Positions 40,907 through 50,265 of a DNA stretch of 64,000 nt are shown here, one piece after another. A program made the translations under genes and the position numbers. Source of the DNA: Promicromonospora sp. MEB111 (GTDB lineage: Bacteria; Actinomycetota; Actinomycetes; Actinomycetales; Cellulomonadaceae); the NCBI RefSeq assembly GCF_030209445.1, contig NZ_JARVSD010000011.1, positions 62,001 through 126,000 on the forward strand, in the 5' to 3' direction. The notes below the pieces were generated by a model. The model ran no database searches. It was not told where the DNA came from and saw only the letters and a list, made by a program, of their open reading frames with translations. Position 1 is the stretch's first letter. Each line of letters opens with the position of its first letter.

Positions 40907-41719
40907 TCAGCCCAGCAGGGACCGCAGGACGGTCGCGGCGCCGTCGTCGTCGATCGATCCCGTGCTGTACGACGCGGCCGCGAGGACGAACGGCGGGGCG
41001 TGCCCCATGGCTACGTCGTACGCGGCCCACCGGAACATCTCGACGTCGTTCTCGCCGTCGCCGATCGCGACCGTCCGGCTCGCCTCGACGCCCAGCTCCA
41101 TGCGCACCTTCTCCAGCGCGGAGGCCTTGGAGATCCCGGGCGGGGTGACGTCGACCCAGTCGAGCCGGGTGGCGATCGCGGTCAGGCCCCGTGCGATCAG
41201 CGCGGGCACCATCGTGTAGGCGCCGGGACCGTGCAGGACGATCCGGGGCGTCGGGTTGACCAGGAACTCGCCGATCGGCGCCTGGCGCTGGGGGCCGTTG
41301 AGCTCGTGGTCGGGGAACGGGGCGCTGACGCGCCAGCCCGCGCCGACGATCTCCGCGGCGATCCGCACGGCCGGCGCCTCCTTGAGCGCGACGTCGATCA
41401 CCAGGACGGCGTCCACGGTGTGCTCGTCGACCACCTGGTAGTGCTCGCCGAGCAGGTGCGCGGTCACCGCGCCGTTGCTCGAGACGATCCACACGTCCCG
41501 GAGGCCGAGCTGCAGGGCGGCGGAGACCGCGCCCAGCACGGAGCGACCGGTGGCGAGGACGACGTGATGGCCGGCCCCGAGGACCTCGCGCATCGCGGCC
41601 CGGACGGCCGACGTCGGCGGGTGCCCCGTGCGCAGGAGGGTCCCGTCGATGTCGCACGCGATCATCAGCCGGGTGGCGAAGCTCGCGTCCGGCGCCGGGG
41701 TGGGGGGCCTGGTCGTCAT
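40907..41719 (-). CDS. HAD superfamily hydrolase (Cof/type IIB)
   Basis: 270 residues. Motif I is MIACDIDGTLLRTGHP (nucleophile and acid Asp). Motif II lies in HHVVLATGRSVLG, motif III Lys in PPGISKASALEKVRMEL, and motif IV in TVAIGDGENDVEMFRWA. The C2B cap lies in between, so it is a Cof-type phosphatase of sugar phosphates or related metabolites; the substrate is unknown. ATG 41719. It is followed by the tRNA-Met gene upstream on the same strand. Confidence 0.9.
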   Translation of the reverse strand: MTTRPPTPAPDASFATRLMIACDIDGTLLRTGHPPTSAVRAAMREVLGAGHHVVLATGRSVLGAVSAALQLGLRDVWIVSSNGAVTAHLLGEHYQVVDEHTVDAVLVIDVALKEAPAVRIAAEIVGAGWRVSAPFPDHELNGPQRQAPIGEFLVNPTPRIVLHGPGAYTMVPALIARGLTAIATRLDWVDVTPPGISKASALEKVRMELGVEASRTVAIGDGENDVEMFRWAAYDVAMGHAPPFVLAAASYSTGSIDDDGAATVLRSLLG

Positions 41720-41810
41720 GTCCTGGAGATTATTGACGCTGTCGCGCCCGGACGTGGAGCCGACACGGCGAGCTGACCACTGGCCAGGCCCGACCGCCTG
41801 CCAGTTCTGG

Positions 41811-41884
41811 TGCCCCGTACAGGACTTGAACCTGTGACCGAGAGATTATGAGTCTCCTGCTCTGACCAGCTGAGCTAACGGGGC
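41811..41884 (-). tRNA. tRNA with CAT anticodon (Met, or Ile2)
   Basis: A 74-nt cloverleaf: acceptor GCCCCGT/ACGGGGC, D-arm GCTC...GAGC, anticodon stem GGAGA/TCTCT with loop CTCATAA, T-arm ACAGG-TTCAAGT-CCTGT, discriminator A. It is an elongator type (no initiator C:A start). CAT may read AUG, or AUA if the C is modified to lysidine; this cannot be settled from sequence here. Confidence 0.92.
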
Positions 41885-42042
41885 GCGCGGCACAAGCCGC
41901 GCAAGGATCCTACTGCTTCGGGCAGTCGGCGCAGGTGAGGACCCACTCGGCGGGACGGCGTCCGCCTCGGTACGCTCGAGAGCGAGCGACGGGTGGCACG
42001 GCCGGGGGCTGCCGACCCGCCCCGTGAGCCAAGGACGGCGAC

Positions 42043-43641
42043 ATGGTTACCGAACCGGGCGAGGGCACCGAGGCCGTGACCGCACGGAGCCGCCGGCTGA
42101 TGCTGCTGCTGGCGGCGGCCATGTTCGTGCTCGTGGTCGACACCTCGCTGATGAACGTGTCGATCTCCGCCGTCATCCGGGACCTGGACACCACGGCCGG
42201 GGGAGTGCAGTCGGCCATCGCCCTCGAAGCGCTGGTCTCGGCCGCGTTCATCCTGATCAACAGCAAGGTCGGCGACCTGATCGGGCGCAAGCGCGCGTAC
42301 GTGCTGGGGCTGCTGGCCTACGCGACCGGGGCGCTGGCCATGACGCTCGCGCAGAGCCTCACGGCGATCGTCGTCTTCTGGGCGATCATCGGCGGGCTCG
42401 GGGCCTCGCTGCTCCTGCCGGCGATGCAGTCGCTGATCCACGGCAACTTCGAGGGCGGGGCCCAGAAGCAGGCGTACGCGATGGTCGGCGCGGCGGCCGC
42501 CATCGCCGCCGCCGTCGGCCCGCTGCTGGGCGGGTTCGTCACCACCTACCTGTCGTGGCGGGTCGGGTTCGGCCTGGAGGCCGTCATCATCGCCGTCATC
42601 CTGAGCCAGATCCGGCTGGTGCGCGACGTGCCCTACACGGGCTCCCGCCAGGTCGACGTCGTCGGTGCGGTCCTGTCCGTGATCGGCATGGGCGGCGTGG
42701 TGCTCGGCATCCTGGTCTGGCAGGAGGGCGGCGAGCTCGTCGGCGTGCTCATCCTGGTCGGGCTCGTGGCGCTGGTGGCGCTCGCCCGCTGGCTCGTGCG
42801 CCGCGAGCGCGAGCGCAAGGTGCCGCTGCTCGACCCCGACCTGTTCCGCCACCCCACCTTCACCACCGGGGTGACCGGGCAGATGCTCCAGCAGATCACC
42901 CTGGGCGGAGCCATGATCGCCCTGCCCCTGTTCCTGCAGATGACCCTCGAGTACAACGCCCTCCAGGCGGGCCTCGCCCTGACCCCGTTGTCGCTGACGA
43001 TGTTCGCCGCGGCGCTCGTGGCCGGGCGCCGGGGCGGCAACCGGCGTCCGGCCGCGATCATCCGCACCGGGCTCCTGCTGGCTTTTCTCGGGATCGCCGT
43101 CATCATCCCGTTCGTGCCCCGCGTGGACAGCGGCTGGTACCTCGTCCTCCCGCTCGCGATCACGGGCTGCGGGCTGGGCCTGCTGGTCTCGCAGCTCAAC
43201 AACTACACCCTCGCCCCGATCGAGGAGGAACGCGTCAGCGAGGCCGCCGGCGTCAACTCGGCCGCCGGGTCCTTCGGCCTCTCCTTCGGGCTCGCCATGT
43301 CGGGCGGCATCCTGCTCGCCGCCCTCGCCCTCGGCTTCAACCAGCTCACCGCGGACAACCCAGTCATCCCCGAGGCCGAGCAGCAGCAGATCGCCGCCGC
43401 GCTCGAGACCGACGCCGAGGTCATGAGCAACACCGCGCTCGCCGAGCAGATCACCGGACAGCCCCCGGCCGTCGAGGCCGAGGTCCTCGCCATCAACGAC
43501 GAGGCCCGCAACCGCTCCCTCCAGGTGGCCCTGCTCATCCCGCTGCTGGCGAGCCTCGTCGGGCTCGGCAACTCCTTCCGCATGCTGCGGCTGCCCGACC
43601 ACAAGCCGTCGTCCTCACTCGACGGGACCGACCTCGGCTGA
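42043..43641 (+). CDS. MFS transporter, DHA2-type (14 TM)
   Basis: 532 residues with about 14 membrane helices. The start is LMLLLAAAMFVLVVDTSLMN, with motif-A-like GDLIGRKRAYVLGLLAY after helix 2, motif C-like AAIAAAVGPLLGGFVTTYLS, and motif B-like segments. It belongs to the drug:H+ antiporter-2 family (EmrB/QacA-like). A loop before the last helix (NDEARNRSLQVALLI) is preceded by a soluble extracytoplasmic segment. The substrate is unknown. No regulator gene adjoins it. Confidence 0.92.
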   Translation: MVTEPGEGTEAVTARSRRLMLLLAAAMFVLVVDTSLMNVSISAVIRDLDTTAGGVQSAIALEALVSAAFILINSKVGDLIGRKRAYVLGLLAYATGALAMTLAQSLTAIVVFWAIIGGLGASLLLPAMQSLIHGNFEGGAQKQAYAMVGAAAAIAAAVGPLLGGFVTTYLSWRVGFGLEAVIIAVILSQIRLVRDVPYTGSRQVDVVGAVLSVIGMGGVVLGILVWQEGGELVGVLILVGLVALVALARWLVRRERERKVPLLDPDLFRHPTFTTGVTGQMLQQITLGGAMIALPLFLQMTLEYNALQAGLALTPLSLTMFAAALVAGRRGGNRRPAAIIRTGLLLAFLGIAVIIPFVPRVDSGWYLVLPLAITGCGLGLLVSQLNNYTLAPIEEERVSEAAGVNSAAGSFGLSFGLAMSGGILLAALALGFNQLTADNPVIPEAEQQQIAAALETDAEVMSNTALAEQITGQPPAVEAEVLAINDEARNRSLQVALLIPLLASLVGLGNSFRMLRLPDHKPSSSLDGTDLG

Positions 43642-43752
43642 ACCCGCCGCGGCCCCGGCCCGGGCCCGGTCAGCGCGAAATGTCCTGGCGCGCGCCCGAC
43701 GTCCGCCCGTAGGTTCTGCGAGCCACACCACCAACACGACTGGAGCACTCCC

Positions 43753-44991
43753 ATGTCCTCGAACTTCCCGGTCGCCCTCTCGGGCGCCCGGGCCCGGACC
43801 CTCATGTGGGCGCACGAGCACGACGTCGACCACGCGGCGCTGAACCAGCTCCGCAACATCTCCGCCCTGCCCTGGGTCGAGGGCGTCCGCGTGATGCCCG
43901 ACGTCCACCTCGGCAAGGGCGCGACCGTCGGCTCCGTCATCGCCATGCGCGACGCCGTGTCGCCCAACGCCGTCGGCGTCGACATCGGCTGCGGCATGAT
44001 CGGCGTCCGCACCTCGCTCACCGCGAGCGACCTGCCCGACGACCTCTCCCGCCTCCGCAAGCGGATCGAGGCCGCCATCCCGGTCGGGTTCCACTCGCAC
44101 GACGAGCAGGTGGACCTGCGCCGGCTGCGGCCCGTCAAGGGGTCCGGGGGCCAGGAGCGGCTGCGCGGCGAGCAGATGTTCTGGGACCGGTTCGAGACCC
44201 TCCACCCCAAGGTCAAGCAGCTCGAGACCCGCGCACGCAAGCAGCTCGGTTCGCTCGGCGGCGGCAACCACTTCGTCGAGGTGTGCCTGGACCAGGACGA
44301 CCAGGTCTGGCTCCAGCTCCACTCCGGCTCCCGCAACATCGGCAAGGAGCTCGCCGAGCACCACGTCCGCATCGCCAAGGACCTGGAGCACAACAAGGGC
44401 ATCGTGGACCGCGAGCTCGCCGTGTTCCTCGCCGGCACGCCCCAGATGGACGCGTACCTCAACGACCTCTGGTGGGCGCAGGAGTACGCCGCCCGCTCGC
44501 GGGCGGTCATGATGGCGCTCGCGGTCCAGGCGGTCCGGGAGGAGTTCGCGGAGCTGCCCGACGGCGGCCGGGAGCTCACCTTCGACGAGGGCGTGAACGT
44601 GCACCACAACTACGTGGCGCGCGAGCAGATCGACGGCGCGGAGCTGATCGTCACCCGCAAGGGCGCGATCCGGGCGGGCCGGGGCGACCTGGGCCTCATC
44701 CCCGGGTCGATGGGCACGGGCTCCTACGTGGTCCGCGGCCTCGGCAACCCGGAGTCGTACTGGTCGGCGTCGCACGGCGCGGGCCGGCGGATGTCGCGGA
44801 CCAAGGCCAAGAAGGAGTTCACGCTGGACGACCTCGCGGCGCAGACCGCGGGCGTCGAGTGCCGCAAGGACCAGGGCGTGCTCGACGAGATCCCCGGTGC
44901 CTACAAGGACCTCGACGCCGTGATCGCGGCCCAGTCCGACCTCGTCGAGGTCGTGGCGCGGCTGCGGACGGTGCTCTGCGTCAAGGGCTGA
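43753..44991 (+). CDS. rtcB: RNA-splicing ligase RtcB
   Basis: 412 residues of RtcB, which joins 2',3'-cyclic phosphate (or 3'-phosphate) and 5'-OH RNA ends using GTP and Mn. Metal ligands are in VMPDVHLGKGATVGSVIAM, VGVDIGCGMIGVRT (Asp, Cys) and GSLGGGNHFVEVCLD. HSGSRNIGKELAEHH and the guanylylated His in WSASHGAGRRMSRTKAKK are present. The usual partner RtcA or a repair operon is absent. A terminator follows at 45017-45060. Confidence 0.95.
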   Translation: MSSNFPVALSGARARTLMWAHEHDVDHAALNQLRNISALPWVEGVRVMPDVHLGKGATVGSVIAMRDAVSPNAVGVDIGCGMIGVRTSLTASDLPDDLSRLRKRIEAAIPVGFHSHDEQVDLRRLRPVKGSGGQERLRGEQMFWDRFETLHPKVKQLETRARKQLGSLGGGNHFVEVCLDQDDQVWLQLHSGSRNIGKELAEHHVRIAKDLEHNKGIVDRELAVFLAGTPQMDAYLNDLWWAQEYAARSRAVMMALAVQAVREEFAELPDGGRELTFDEGVNVHHNYVAREQIDGAELIVTRKGAIRAGRGDLGLIPGSMGTGSYVVRGLGNPESYWSASHGAGRRMSRTKAKKEFTLDDLAAQTAGVECRKDQGVLDEIPGAYKDLDAVIAAQSDLVEVVARLRTVLCVKG

Positions 44992-45016
44992 GCTCAGGCT
45001 CGGTCCGAGCCGCCGC

Positions 45017-45060
45017 GGCGGCCACCGCGACCCCGGTGCCACGGGGTCGCGGTGGCCGCC
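45017..45060 (+). terminator. rtcB terminator hairpin
   Basis: Perfect 18-bp arms 45017-45034 and 45043-45060 (plus a closing G-C pair), followed by TTCT. It lies 26 bp after the rtcB stop and 49 bp before the K+ channel start. Confidence 0.85.
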
Positions 45061-45108
45061 TTCTGCGTCTGGGGCCACAGTGGATTCCAGGTCCGGGAGG
45101 TGGCCGAC

Positions 45109-45675
45109 GTGGACGAACGTGAACCGCAGCACGACGGTGGCACCGGCGGCCGCGACCTGGAGGCACTACCCGCCCGGCGCCGGCGGACCCTGATCACCCT
45201 CGGCCTGCTGCGGGCGTTCGCGACGTCGGCGCTCCTGGTGGCGCTCTACTACGTGCTGCCGCTCGACCGGTTCTCGGTCCCGTCGCTGGCGCTGGTGCTG
45301 GCCGTCGGCCTCGCGGCGCTCGGCGCGATGTCGTACTGGGAGATCCGCGCCATCGTCCGGTCCCGGTTCCCGGGCATGCGGGCGGTCCAGGCCCTCGCGA
45401 CGCTCGTCCCGTTCTTCCTGCTCCTGTTCGCGTCGACCTACTTCACGCTCAGCGACCGCGAGCCGACGACGTTCAGCGAGACCCTCACCCGGACCGACGC
45501 CCTGTACTTCACCATGAGCACGTTCGCGACCGTGGGATTCGGCGACATCGTGGCGCAGACGGACCCGGTCCGGCTGCTCGTCTCCGGACAGATCCTCCTG
45601 GACCTGGTCATCCTCGGCCTGGGCATCCGGGTGGTCCTCGGCGCGGTGCAGCGGGGCCGGTCGGGCGGGGTCTGA
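45109..45675 (+). CDS. two-TM potassium channel family protein
   Basis: 188 residues. Two N-terminal helices (TLITLGLLRAFATSALLVAL, PSLALVLAVGLAALGAM) are followed by the pore unit VPFFLLLFASTYFTLSDREP, the selectivity filter FATVGFGDIVAQTDPVRL (TVGFGD, a normal K+ filter) and the last helix LLDLVILGLGIRVVLG. There is no RCK domain. GTG 45109 is preceded by GGGAGG at good spacing, deciding against the longer frame that would start inside the rtcB terminator. Confidence 0.87.
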   Translation: MDEREPQHDGGTGGRDLEALPARRRRTLITLGLLRAFATSALLVALYYVLPLDRFSVPSLALVLAVGLAALGAMSYWEIRAIVRSRFPGMRAVQALATLVPFFLLLFASTYFTLSDREPTTFSETLTRTDALYFTMSTFATVGFGDIVAQTDPVRLLVSGQILLDLVILGLGIRVVLGAVQRGRSGGV

Positions 45676-45735
45676 CCGGAACGGGGAACCGGGCGAACTG
45701 GAAGCGGGCACCGTGTCTCTGGCACCCTGTGCGCG

Positions 45736-46608
45736 GTGACCAGCACTCCGGAGGCCCCGGCCGTCTCGGCACGGGTCCGTGGACTCGTGATCGCCGTCTG
45801 GGTGGTGCTGCTCGCGCACCTCGCGGCCACGTTCGTGTGGGCGGCGCCGGGCTACCTCGTCGGGCGGCCCGACGGCGGGTCCACCGGCGACGTGGCCTCG
45901 ACCGGCGTCCCCTCGACCGGAGTGCACCAGGCCCTGGAGGCCTACATGACGCCGGTCTTCGCGCAGAACTGGTCGGTCTTCGCGCCCACGCCCCTGCACG
46001 TCGAGTACTCCCTGCGCGTGCGGGGCGTGTACACGGGCGGGCCCGACGGCGACCTCGTGCCCGGACCCTGGATCGACGCCACGGCCGTCGAGGTCCGCGC
46101 GCTGACCGGGCACGCGCTCCCGGCGGCGATCGAGCGTCCGTCGCGCCGTCTGGCGTCCGACCTGCGCGCCGCCTACCTCGCCCTGCCGGGGCGGGGGCGC
46201 GAGGTGCTGCTGGTCTCGCCGGTTGAGGAACCCGTCGGGTCGGGCGGCGACGGCGGACCCTGGCCCGACCTCCGCGCCGCGCTGCTCGACGCCGGGGGTG
46301 CCTCCGACGCCGTCGACACCTGTCTCGGCCTGGACCGGGCGGCGGCCGCGTATGCGACGCAGGTGCTGCTCGCTTCCGGCGACCTGGCCGAGCCCGAGCC
46401 GGGACCAGGCGCACCCGGGAACGGTGCCGCCGACCTCGGGTACGTGCAGGTGAGCGTGCTGCGCCAGGCCGTCGCGCCGGAGGGGAGCAGCGAGCGCCCG
46501 GCGCCGAGCGAGCTCCTGCTCGGCGCCCGCCCGCCCGTCGTCGTGCCCGGACAGGACGACGCCGCGTTCCGCGCGGCCTGGGACGCGCTCCGCGAGCCTG
46601 CCTCGTGA
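45736..46608 (+). CDS. DUF5819 family protein
   Basis: 290 residues: one N-terminal membrane helix (GLVIAVWVVLLAHLAATFVW) and the DUF5819 signature AYMTPVFAQNWSVFAPTPLH followed by YSLRVRGVY. The rest is a soluble extracytoplasmic domain with Ala/Gly-rich loops. The GTG start overlaps nothing; its stop overlaps the next ATG/GTG by 4 bp, and DUF5819-HTTM pairs are common in actinobacteria, so the two act together. Function unknown. Confidence 0.85.
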   Translation: MTSTPEAPAVSARVRGLVIAVWVVLLAHLAATFVWAAPGYLVGRPDGGSTGDVASTGVPSTGVHQALEAYMTPVFAQNWSVFAPTPLHVEYSLRVRGVYTGGPDGDLVPGPWIDATAVEVRALTGHALPAAIERPSRRLASDLRAAYLALPGRGREVLLVSPVEEPVGSGGDGGPWPDLRAALLDAGGASDAVDTCLGLDRAAAAYATQVLLASGDLAEPEPGPGAPGNGAADLGYVQVSVLRQAVAPEGSSERPAPSELLLGARPPVVVPGQDDAAFRAAWDALREPAS

Positions 46609-47564
46609 CCGCCCTGGTCGACGCCGGCGTGCGCTGGATGACCGTCCGCGCCCACGCGACGTACGGGGTGGCGCTGATGCGCATCGTGCTCGGTCTGGGC
46701 GTCGCCGGGTACGTCGCGGTGAACCTCCCGGCGCGGCAGGTCCTGTGGGGCACCGGCGCCCGCTGGACGACGCCGCTCGGTGGGCACGCCCTGATCAGCG
46801 GTCCGCTGCTCACAGCCGGCTGTGCGGCGCTGCTCCTGGTGGCGGCGCTGGTGGTCGTGGGCTGGCGCGCCCGCTGGACGGTGCCGTTGCTGCTGCTCGG
46901 CTGGTCGGGCCTCACCGCGATCAACCCCCTGATCGCCGACCAGGGCGACAACATCTCGCGGATCCTGCTGGTCTACCTCTGCTTCGCCGACACGTCGGCG
47001 CGCTGGTCCCTGGACGCCCGACGGCGGGGGAGGCGGGCGGACCGCGCACGATCAGCCCCGGTGGCGCGGTCGTCCGCCCTGGAACCGGGCCGGGAGCCGA
47101 ACCGGACCGAGGGACGCAACCTGCTGCACAACGCCGCCGTGCTGGCCGTGGGCGCGCAGATCTGCCTGGTGTACGTGCTGTCGGGGCTGTTCAAGCTCCA
47201 GGGGGAGCAGTGGCGCGACGGCTCCGCGGTGTACTACCCGCTGTCGCTGCCGCAGTTCCGGCCGTGGCCCGAGCTGGCCGACCTGATCGCCGGCAACGGC
47301 TGGCTCGTGGCCGCCGTGACGTGGGGGACGCTCGCGCTGCAGCTCACGTTCCCGCTCCTGCTGCTGCAACGCCACCTGCGCGTGGCCGCCGTGGCGGGCG
47401 CCCTCCTCATGCACGCGGGCATCGCCGTCGTCATGGGCCTGCCGTTCTTCTCCCTCTTCATGATGGCGGGCGACTGCGTCTTCCTCACGGATGACGCGGT
47501 CGCCCGCCGATCAGGTCAGCCCACCTGGTGGAGCCAGCGGACCGGCGCGCCCAGGCCGGCGTAG
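46605..47564 (+). CDS. HTTM domain (vitamin K gamma-carboxylase-like) membrane protein
   Basis: 319 residues with about seven helices: VALMRIVLGLGVAGYVAVNL, LLTAGCAALLLVAALVVVGW, WTVPLLLLGWSGLTAINPLI and AAVLAVGAQICLVYVLSGLF. The conserved HTTM block is QGDNISRILLVYLCFAD, then GEQWRDGSAVYYPLSLPQF. HTTM proteins resemble the membrane part of gamma-glutamyl carboxylase; the bacterial role is unknown. It is coupled to the DUF5819 gene. Its last 49 bp overlap the 3' end of the convergent DUF3145 gene. Confidence 0.86.
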   Translation: MTALVDAGVRWMTVRAHATYGVALMRIVLGLGVAGYVAVNLPARQVLWGTGARWTTPLGGHALISGPLLTAGCAALLLVAALVVVGWRARWTVPLLLLGWSGLTAINPLIADQGDNISRILLVYLCFADTSARWSLDARRRGRRADRARSAPVARSSALEPGREPNRTEGRNLLHNAAVLAVGAQICLVYVLSGLFKLQGEQWRDGSAVYYPLSLPQFRPWPELADLIAGNGWLVAAVTWGTLALQLTFPLLLLQRHLRVAAVAGALLMHAGIAVVMGLPFFSLFMMAGDCVFLTDDAVARRSGQPTWWSQRTGAPRPA

Positions 47565-48013
47565 CGGAACGGCTCGAGCTCGTCGTCCCAGGCGGCGCCC
47601 AGGGCGAGGTCGAGGGCGTCCCGCATGGCGCGCGGGTCGGCGAGCTCCAGCGCGGCGCGGACCCGGTCCTCCGGCACCACGACGTTGCCGTGCACGTCGG
47701 TCATGGCGTGGAAGATGCCGAGGTCCGGGGTGTGGGACCAACGGGCGCCGTCGGCGCCGTTGCTCGGATCCTCGGTGACCTCGTACCGCAGGTGGGACCA
47801 CCCGCGCAGGGCGGACGCCAGCTTGGCGCCCGTGCCCTGCGGTCCCTGCCACGAGTACTCGGCGCGGTACAGACCGCGCCCAGCGGGCTGCGCAGTCCAG
47901 TCCATGGAAACGCGCACGCCTAGGACGTTCCCCGCGGCCCACTCGATGTGGGGGCACAGGGCACGAGGTGCAGAATGCACAAAAAGCACACCCCGCGTGA
48001 TGACACCGGCCAT
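47516..48013 (-). CDS. DUF3145 family protein
   Basis: 165 residues matching the actinobacteria-specific DUF3145: GVLFVHSAPRALCPHIEWAA, RVSMDWTAQPAGRGLYRAEY, SWQGPQGTGAKLASALRGW, HLRYEVTEDPSNGADGARWS and FHAMTDVHGNVVVPEDRVR. Function unknown, but the family is strongly conserved as a single-copy gene. ATG 48013 has a very good RBS (AGGGAGGAAG). The gene overlaps the convergent HTTM gene by 49 bp. Confidence 0.9.
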   Translation of the reverse strand: MAGVITRGVLFVHSAPRALCPHIEWAAGNVLGVRVSMDWTAQPAGRGLYRAEYSWQGPQGTGAKLASALRGWSHLRYEVTEDPSNGADGARWSHTPDLGIFHAMTDVHGNVVVPEDRVRAALELADPRAMRDALDLALGAAWDDELEPFRYAGLGAPVRWLHQVG

Positions 48014-48290
48014 GTCTTCCTCCCTGGGTCGAGGTACGTCTTCCCCTACGTCCTCACCAGGGCGGTGACGCTGTGGTCGGCTGCACAGCGGTGCTTCGGA
48101 CCACATCCTGCCCGATCCATCGGAGACATGCGAGGCGAAACGACGCGCATGTCGCCGAAAGAATCACTTCGTACGACGAGTTCGTGCGGCACATTCTTGC
48201 CTAAAAGGACGTACCGCCACTAGAGCCCAGACGAATCTCCTGATGATTCATCCCACATGCGTGTTTTGTACGAAATGAAGCCGAAGTCCC

Positions 48291-48776
48291 TCAGAGGCGC
48301 GCGCGAAGCTCCCGCATCGCGGCCCGGCGGGTCTCCTTCTGGAGCCGGTCCAGGTAGACCATGCCGTCGAGGTGATCGGTCTCGTGCTGGAGGCAGCGCG
48401 CCATGATCCCGGTGCCCTCGACCGTGATCGGCTCGCCGTCCAGGTCGATGCCCTCCACCCGCGCGTAGTTGGCGCGCACGGTGGGGTACCAGAGCCCGGG
48501 CACGGACAGGCAGCCCTCGCCGCCGTCCTGCAGCTCCTCGCCCAGCTCGACGATGCGCGGGTTGATCACGTAGCCGATCTCGCCCTCGATGTTCCAGGAG
48601 AACGCGCGCAGGGAGACGCCGATCTGGTTGGCGGCCAGCCCGGCCCGCCCCTCGTCGTCCACGGTCTCGACCAGGTCGGCGATCAGCCCGCGTACGCGGT
48701 CGTCGATCGTCGTCACGGTGTCGCACGGGGTGCGCAGCACGGGGTCGGGAACCAGTCGGATCTCACGCATTGCCAT
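48291..48776 (-). CDS. def: peptide deformylase
   Basis: A 161-residue PDF that removes the formyl group from nascent N-termini. Motif I is [13 protein letters not shown] (GxxAANQ), motif [10 protein letters not shown] (metal Cys) and motif [12 protein letters not shown] (HExxH-type HETDH). ATG 48776 is preceded by GGGAG; a second ATG 6 bp downstream is possible. The 277-bp gap to DUF3145 (48014-48290) is relatively AT-rich and has no gene I can support. Confidence 0.94.
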   Translation of the reverse strand: MAMREIRLVPDPVLRTPCDTVTTIDDRVRGLIADLVETVDDEGRAGLAANQIGVSLRAFSWNIEGEIGYVINPRIVELGEELQDGGEGCLSVPGLWYPTVRANYARVEGIDLDGEPITVEGTGIMARCLQHETDHLDGMVYLDRLQKETRRAAMRELRARL

Positions 48777-48830
48777 GCGCACATTCTCCCATGTCAGGAC
48801 CGAGGGACGCCGTCGGTACGGCCCGGACAC

Positions 48831-48870
48831 GTCGGACGCTCAGGTCACCTCGGTGACCTGAGCGTCCGAC
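48831..48870. terminator. hairpin terminator after the fab cluster
   Basis: Perfect 19-bp arms 48831-48849 and 48852-48870 with only a 2-nt TC loop. It lies 20 bp downstream of the fabF stop and 54 bp upstream of the def start, insulating def from the fatty-acid operon. Confidence 0.85.
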
Positions 48871-48890
48871 ACGGGGCCGACGGCGTCGGC

Positions 48891-50135
48891 TCAGGCGTTC
48901 TGGATCACCAGGGCGACGTTGTGCCCGCCGAACCCGAACGAGTTGTTGATCGCGGCGATGTCGCCGCCCGGCAGCTTGGCCGGCTCGTTGCGCACGAGCG
49001 GCACCTGCAGCTCGGGGTCGGGGTTCTCGACGTTGATCGTGGGCGGGGCGAGCCGCTCGGCGACCGCCTTGACGGCGAACAGGGACTCGATGGCGCCGGC
49101 ACCGCCCAGCAGGTGTCCGGTCATCGACTTGGTGGCCGAGAGCTGCACGTGGTCGGCGTCCGACCCGAAGAGCTTGCGGATCGAGGCCGTCTCGGTGAGG
49201 TCGCCCACCTTGGTGGAGGTGGCGTGCGCGTTGACGTGCACGACGTCGGAGGTCGTCACCCCGGCGTCCTCCATGGCGAAGCGCATGGCGGTCACCTGGC
49301 CCGTGCCCTCGGGGTCGGGGGAGGTGATGTGGTACGCGTCGGACGAGAGGCCCACGCCGCCGATCTTGGCGTAGACGCGGGCGCCGCGGGCGGCGGCGTG
49401 CTCCGCGCTCTCCAGCACCAGCACGGCCGCGCCCTCGCCGAGCACGAAGCCGTCGCGGTCGATGTCGTAGGGGCGGGAGGCGTGCTCCGGGTCGTCGTTG
49501 CGCAGCGAGAGCGTGCGGGACGCCGCGAACGCGCCGAGCGGCATCGGGTGGATCGACGCCTCGGTACCGCCGGCGACGACGACGTCGGCGCGGCCGGACC
49601 GGATCATCTCCACCGCGTAGCCCACGGCCTCCGCACCGGAGGCGCAGGCCGAGACGAGCGCGTGCGTGCCGGCGCGGGCGCCGAGCTCGAGCGACACGTA
49701 GGCCGACGGGGAGTTCGGCATGAGCATGGGGACGGTCATGGGCAGCATGCGCCGGGCGCCGCGCTCACGCAGCGTGTCCCAGCCGTCCAGGATGGTCTGG
49801 ATGCCGCCGATGCCGGAGGAGACCACGGCGCCGAGCCGCTCGCCCGGGACCTCGGGGCTGCCCGCGTCGGCCCAGGCCTCGCGGGTCGCGACGATCGCGT
49901 ACTGCGCGGACGGGTCCATGCGCTTGGTCTCGGGGCGGGACAGGACCTCGGCCGGGTCCACCTTGATGGTGGCGGCGAAGGTCACGGGGATCCCGTACTT
50001 CTCGGCCCAGTCGTTCTCCAGGGTGCGCGCACCGGACACGCCGGCGAGCGCGGCCTCCCACGTGGAGGCCACGTCACCGCCGAGCGGGGTGGTGGCGCCG
50101 AGGCCCGTGACGACGACTTCGCGTGCGGAGGTCAT
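48891..50135 (-). CDS. fabF: 3-oxoacyl-ACP synthase II
   Basis: A 414-residue KAS II that elongates acyl-ACP with malonyl-ACP. The triad is Cys in ALVSACASGAEAVG, His in VHVNAHATSTKVGD and His in SATKSMTGHLLGGAGA. The N-terminus VVVTGLGATTPLGGDVAST and C-terminus NNSFGFGGHNVALV are standard. ATG 50135 follows GGGAG. It is the last gene of the fabD-fabH-acpP-fabF operon. Confidence 0.96.
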   Translation of the reverse strand: MTSAREVVVTGLGATTPLGGDVASTWEAALAGVSGARTLENDWAEKYGIPVTFAATIKVDPAEVLSRPETKRMDPSAQYAIVATREAWADAGSPEVPGERLGAVVSSGIGGIQTILDGWDTLRERGARRMLPMTVPMLMPNSPSAYVSLELGARAGTHALVSACASGAEAVGYAVEMIRSGRADVVVAGGTEASIHPMPLGAFAASRTLSLRNDDPEHASRPYDIDRDGFVLGEGAAVLVLESAEHAAARGARVYAKIGGVGLSSDAYHITSPDPEGTGQVTAMRFAMEDAGVTTSDVVHVNAHATSTKVGDLTETASIRKLFGSDADHVQLSATKSMTGHLLGGAGAIESLFAVKAVAERLAPPTINVENPDPELQVPLVRNEPAKLPGGDIAAINNSFGFGGHNVALVIQNA

Positions 50136-50265
50136 GATGATGCTCCCGAGAATGGTGGGACGAAGGGGGCAGGTGCTCAAGATGCTGCCTGTGGGCAGCG
50201 GGTGCCCGACGGCGGCGCGGGCCGGTGGATCTCAGCCGGCCGCGCGGCCGCCGTCGGGGGGCGGC

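Noticed and set aside
38562-41657. A 1031-codon minus-strand open frame opposite the pectate lyase, and similar giant antisense frames such as 54641-57928 opposite aceE
   Set aside because: Arg/Gly/Val/His-rich shadow translations caused by GC-rich third positions of the real genes; no domain motifs and they cross several real genes.
43753-44991. rtcB considered as part of an RNA-repair or defence operon
   Set aside because: It has its own terminator and unrelated neighbours; no archease, RtcA or sensor gene accompanies it.
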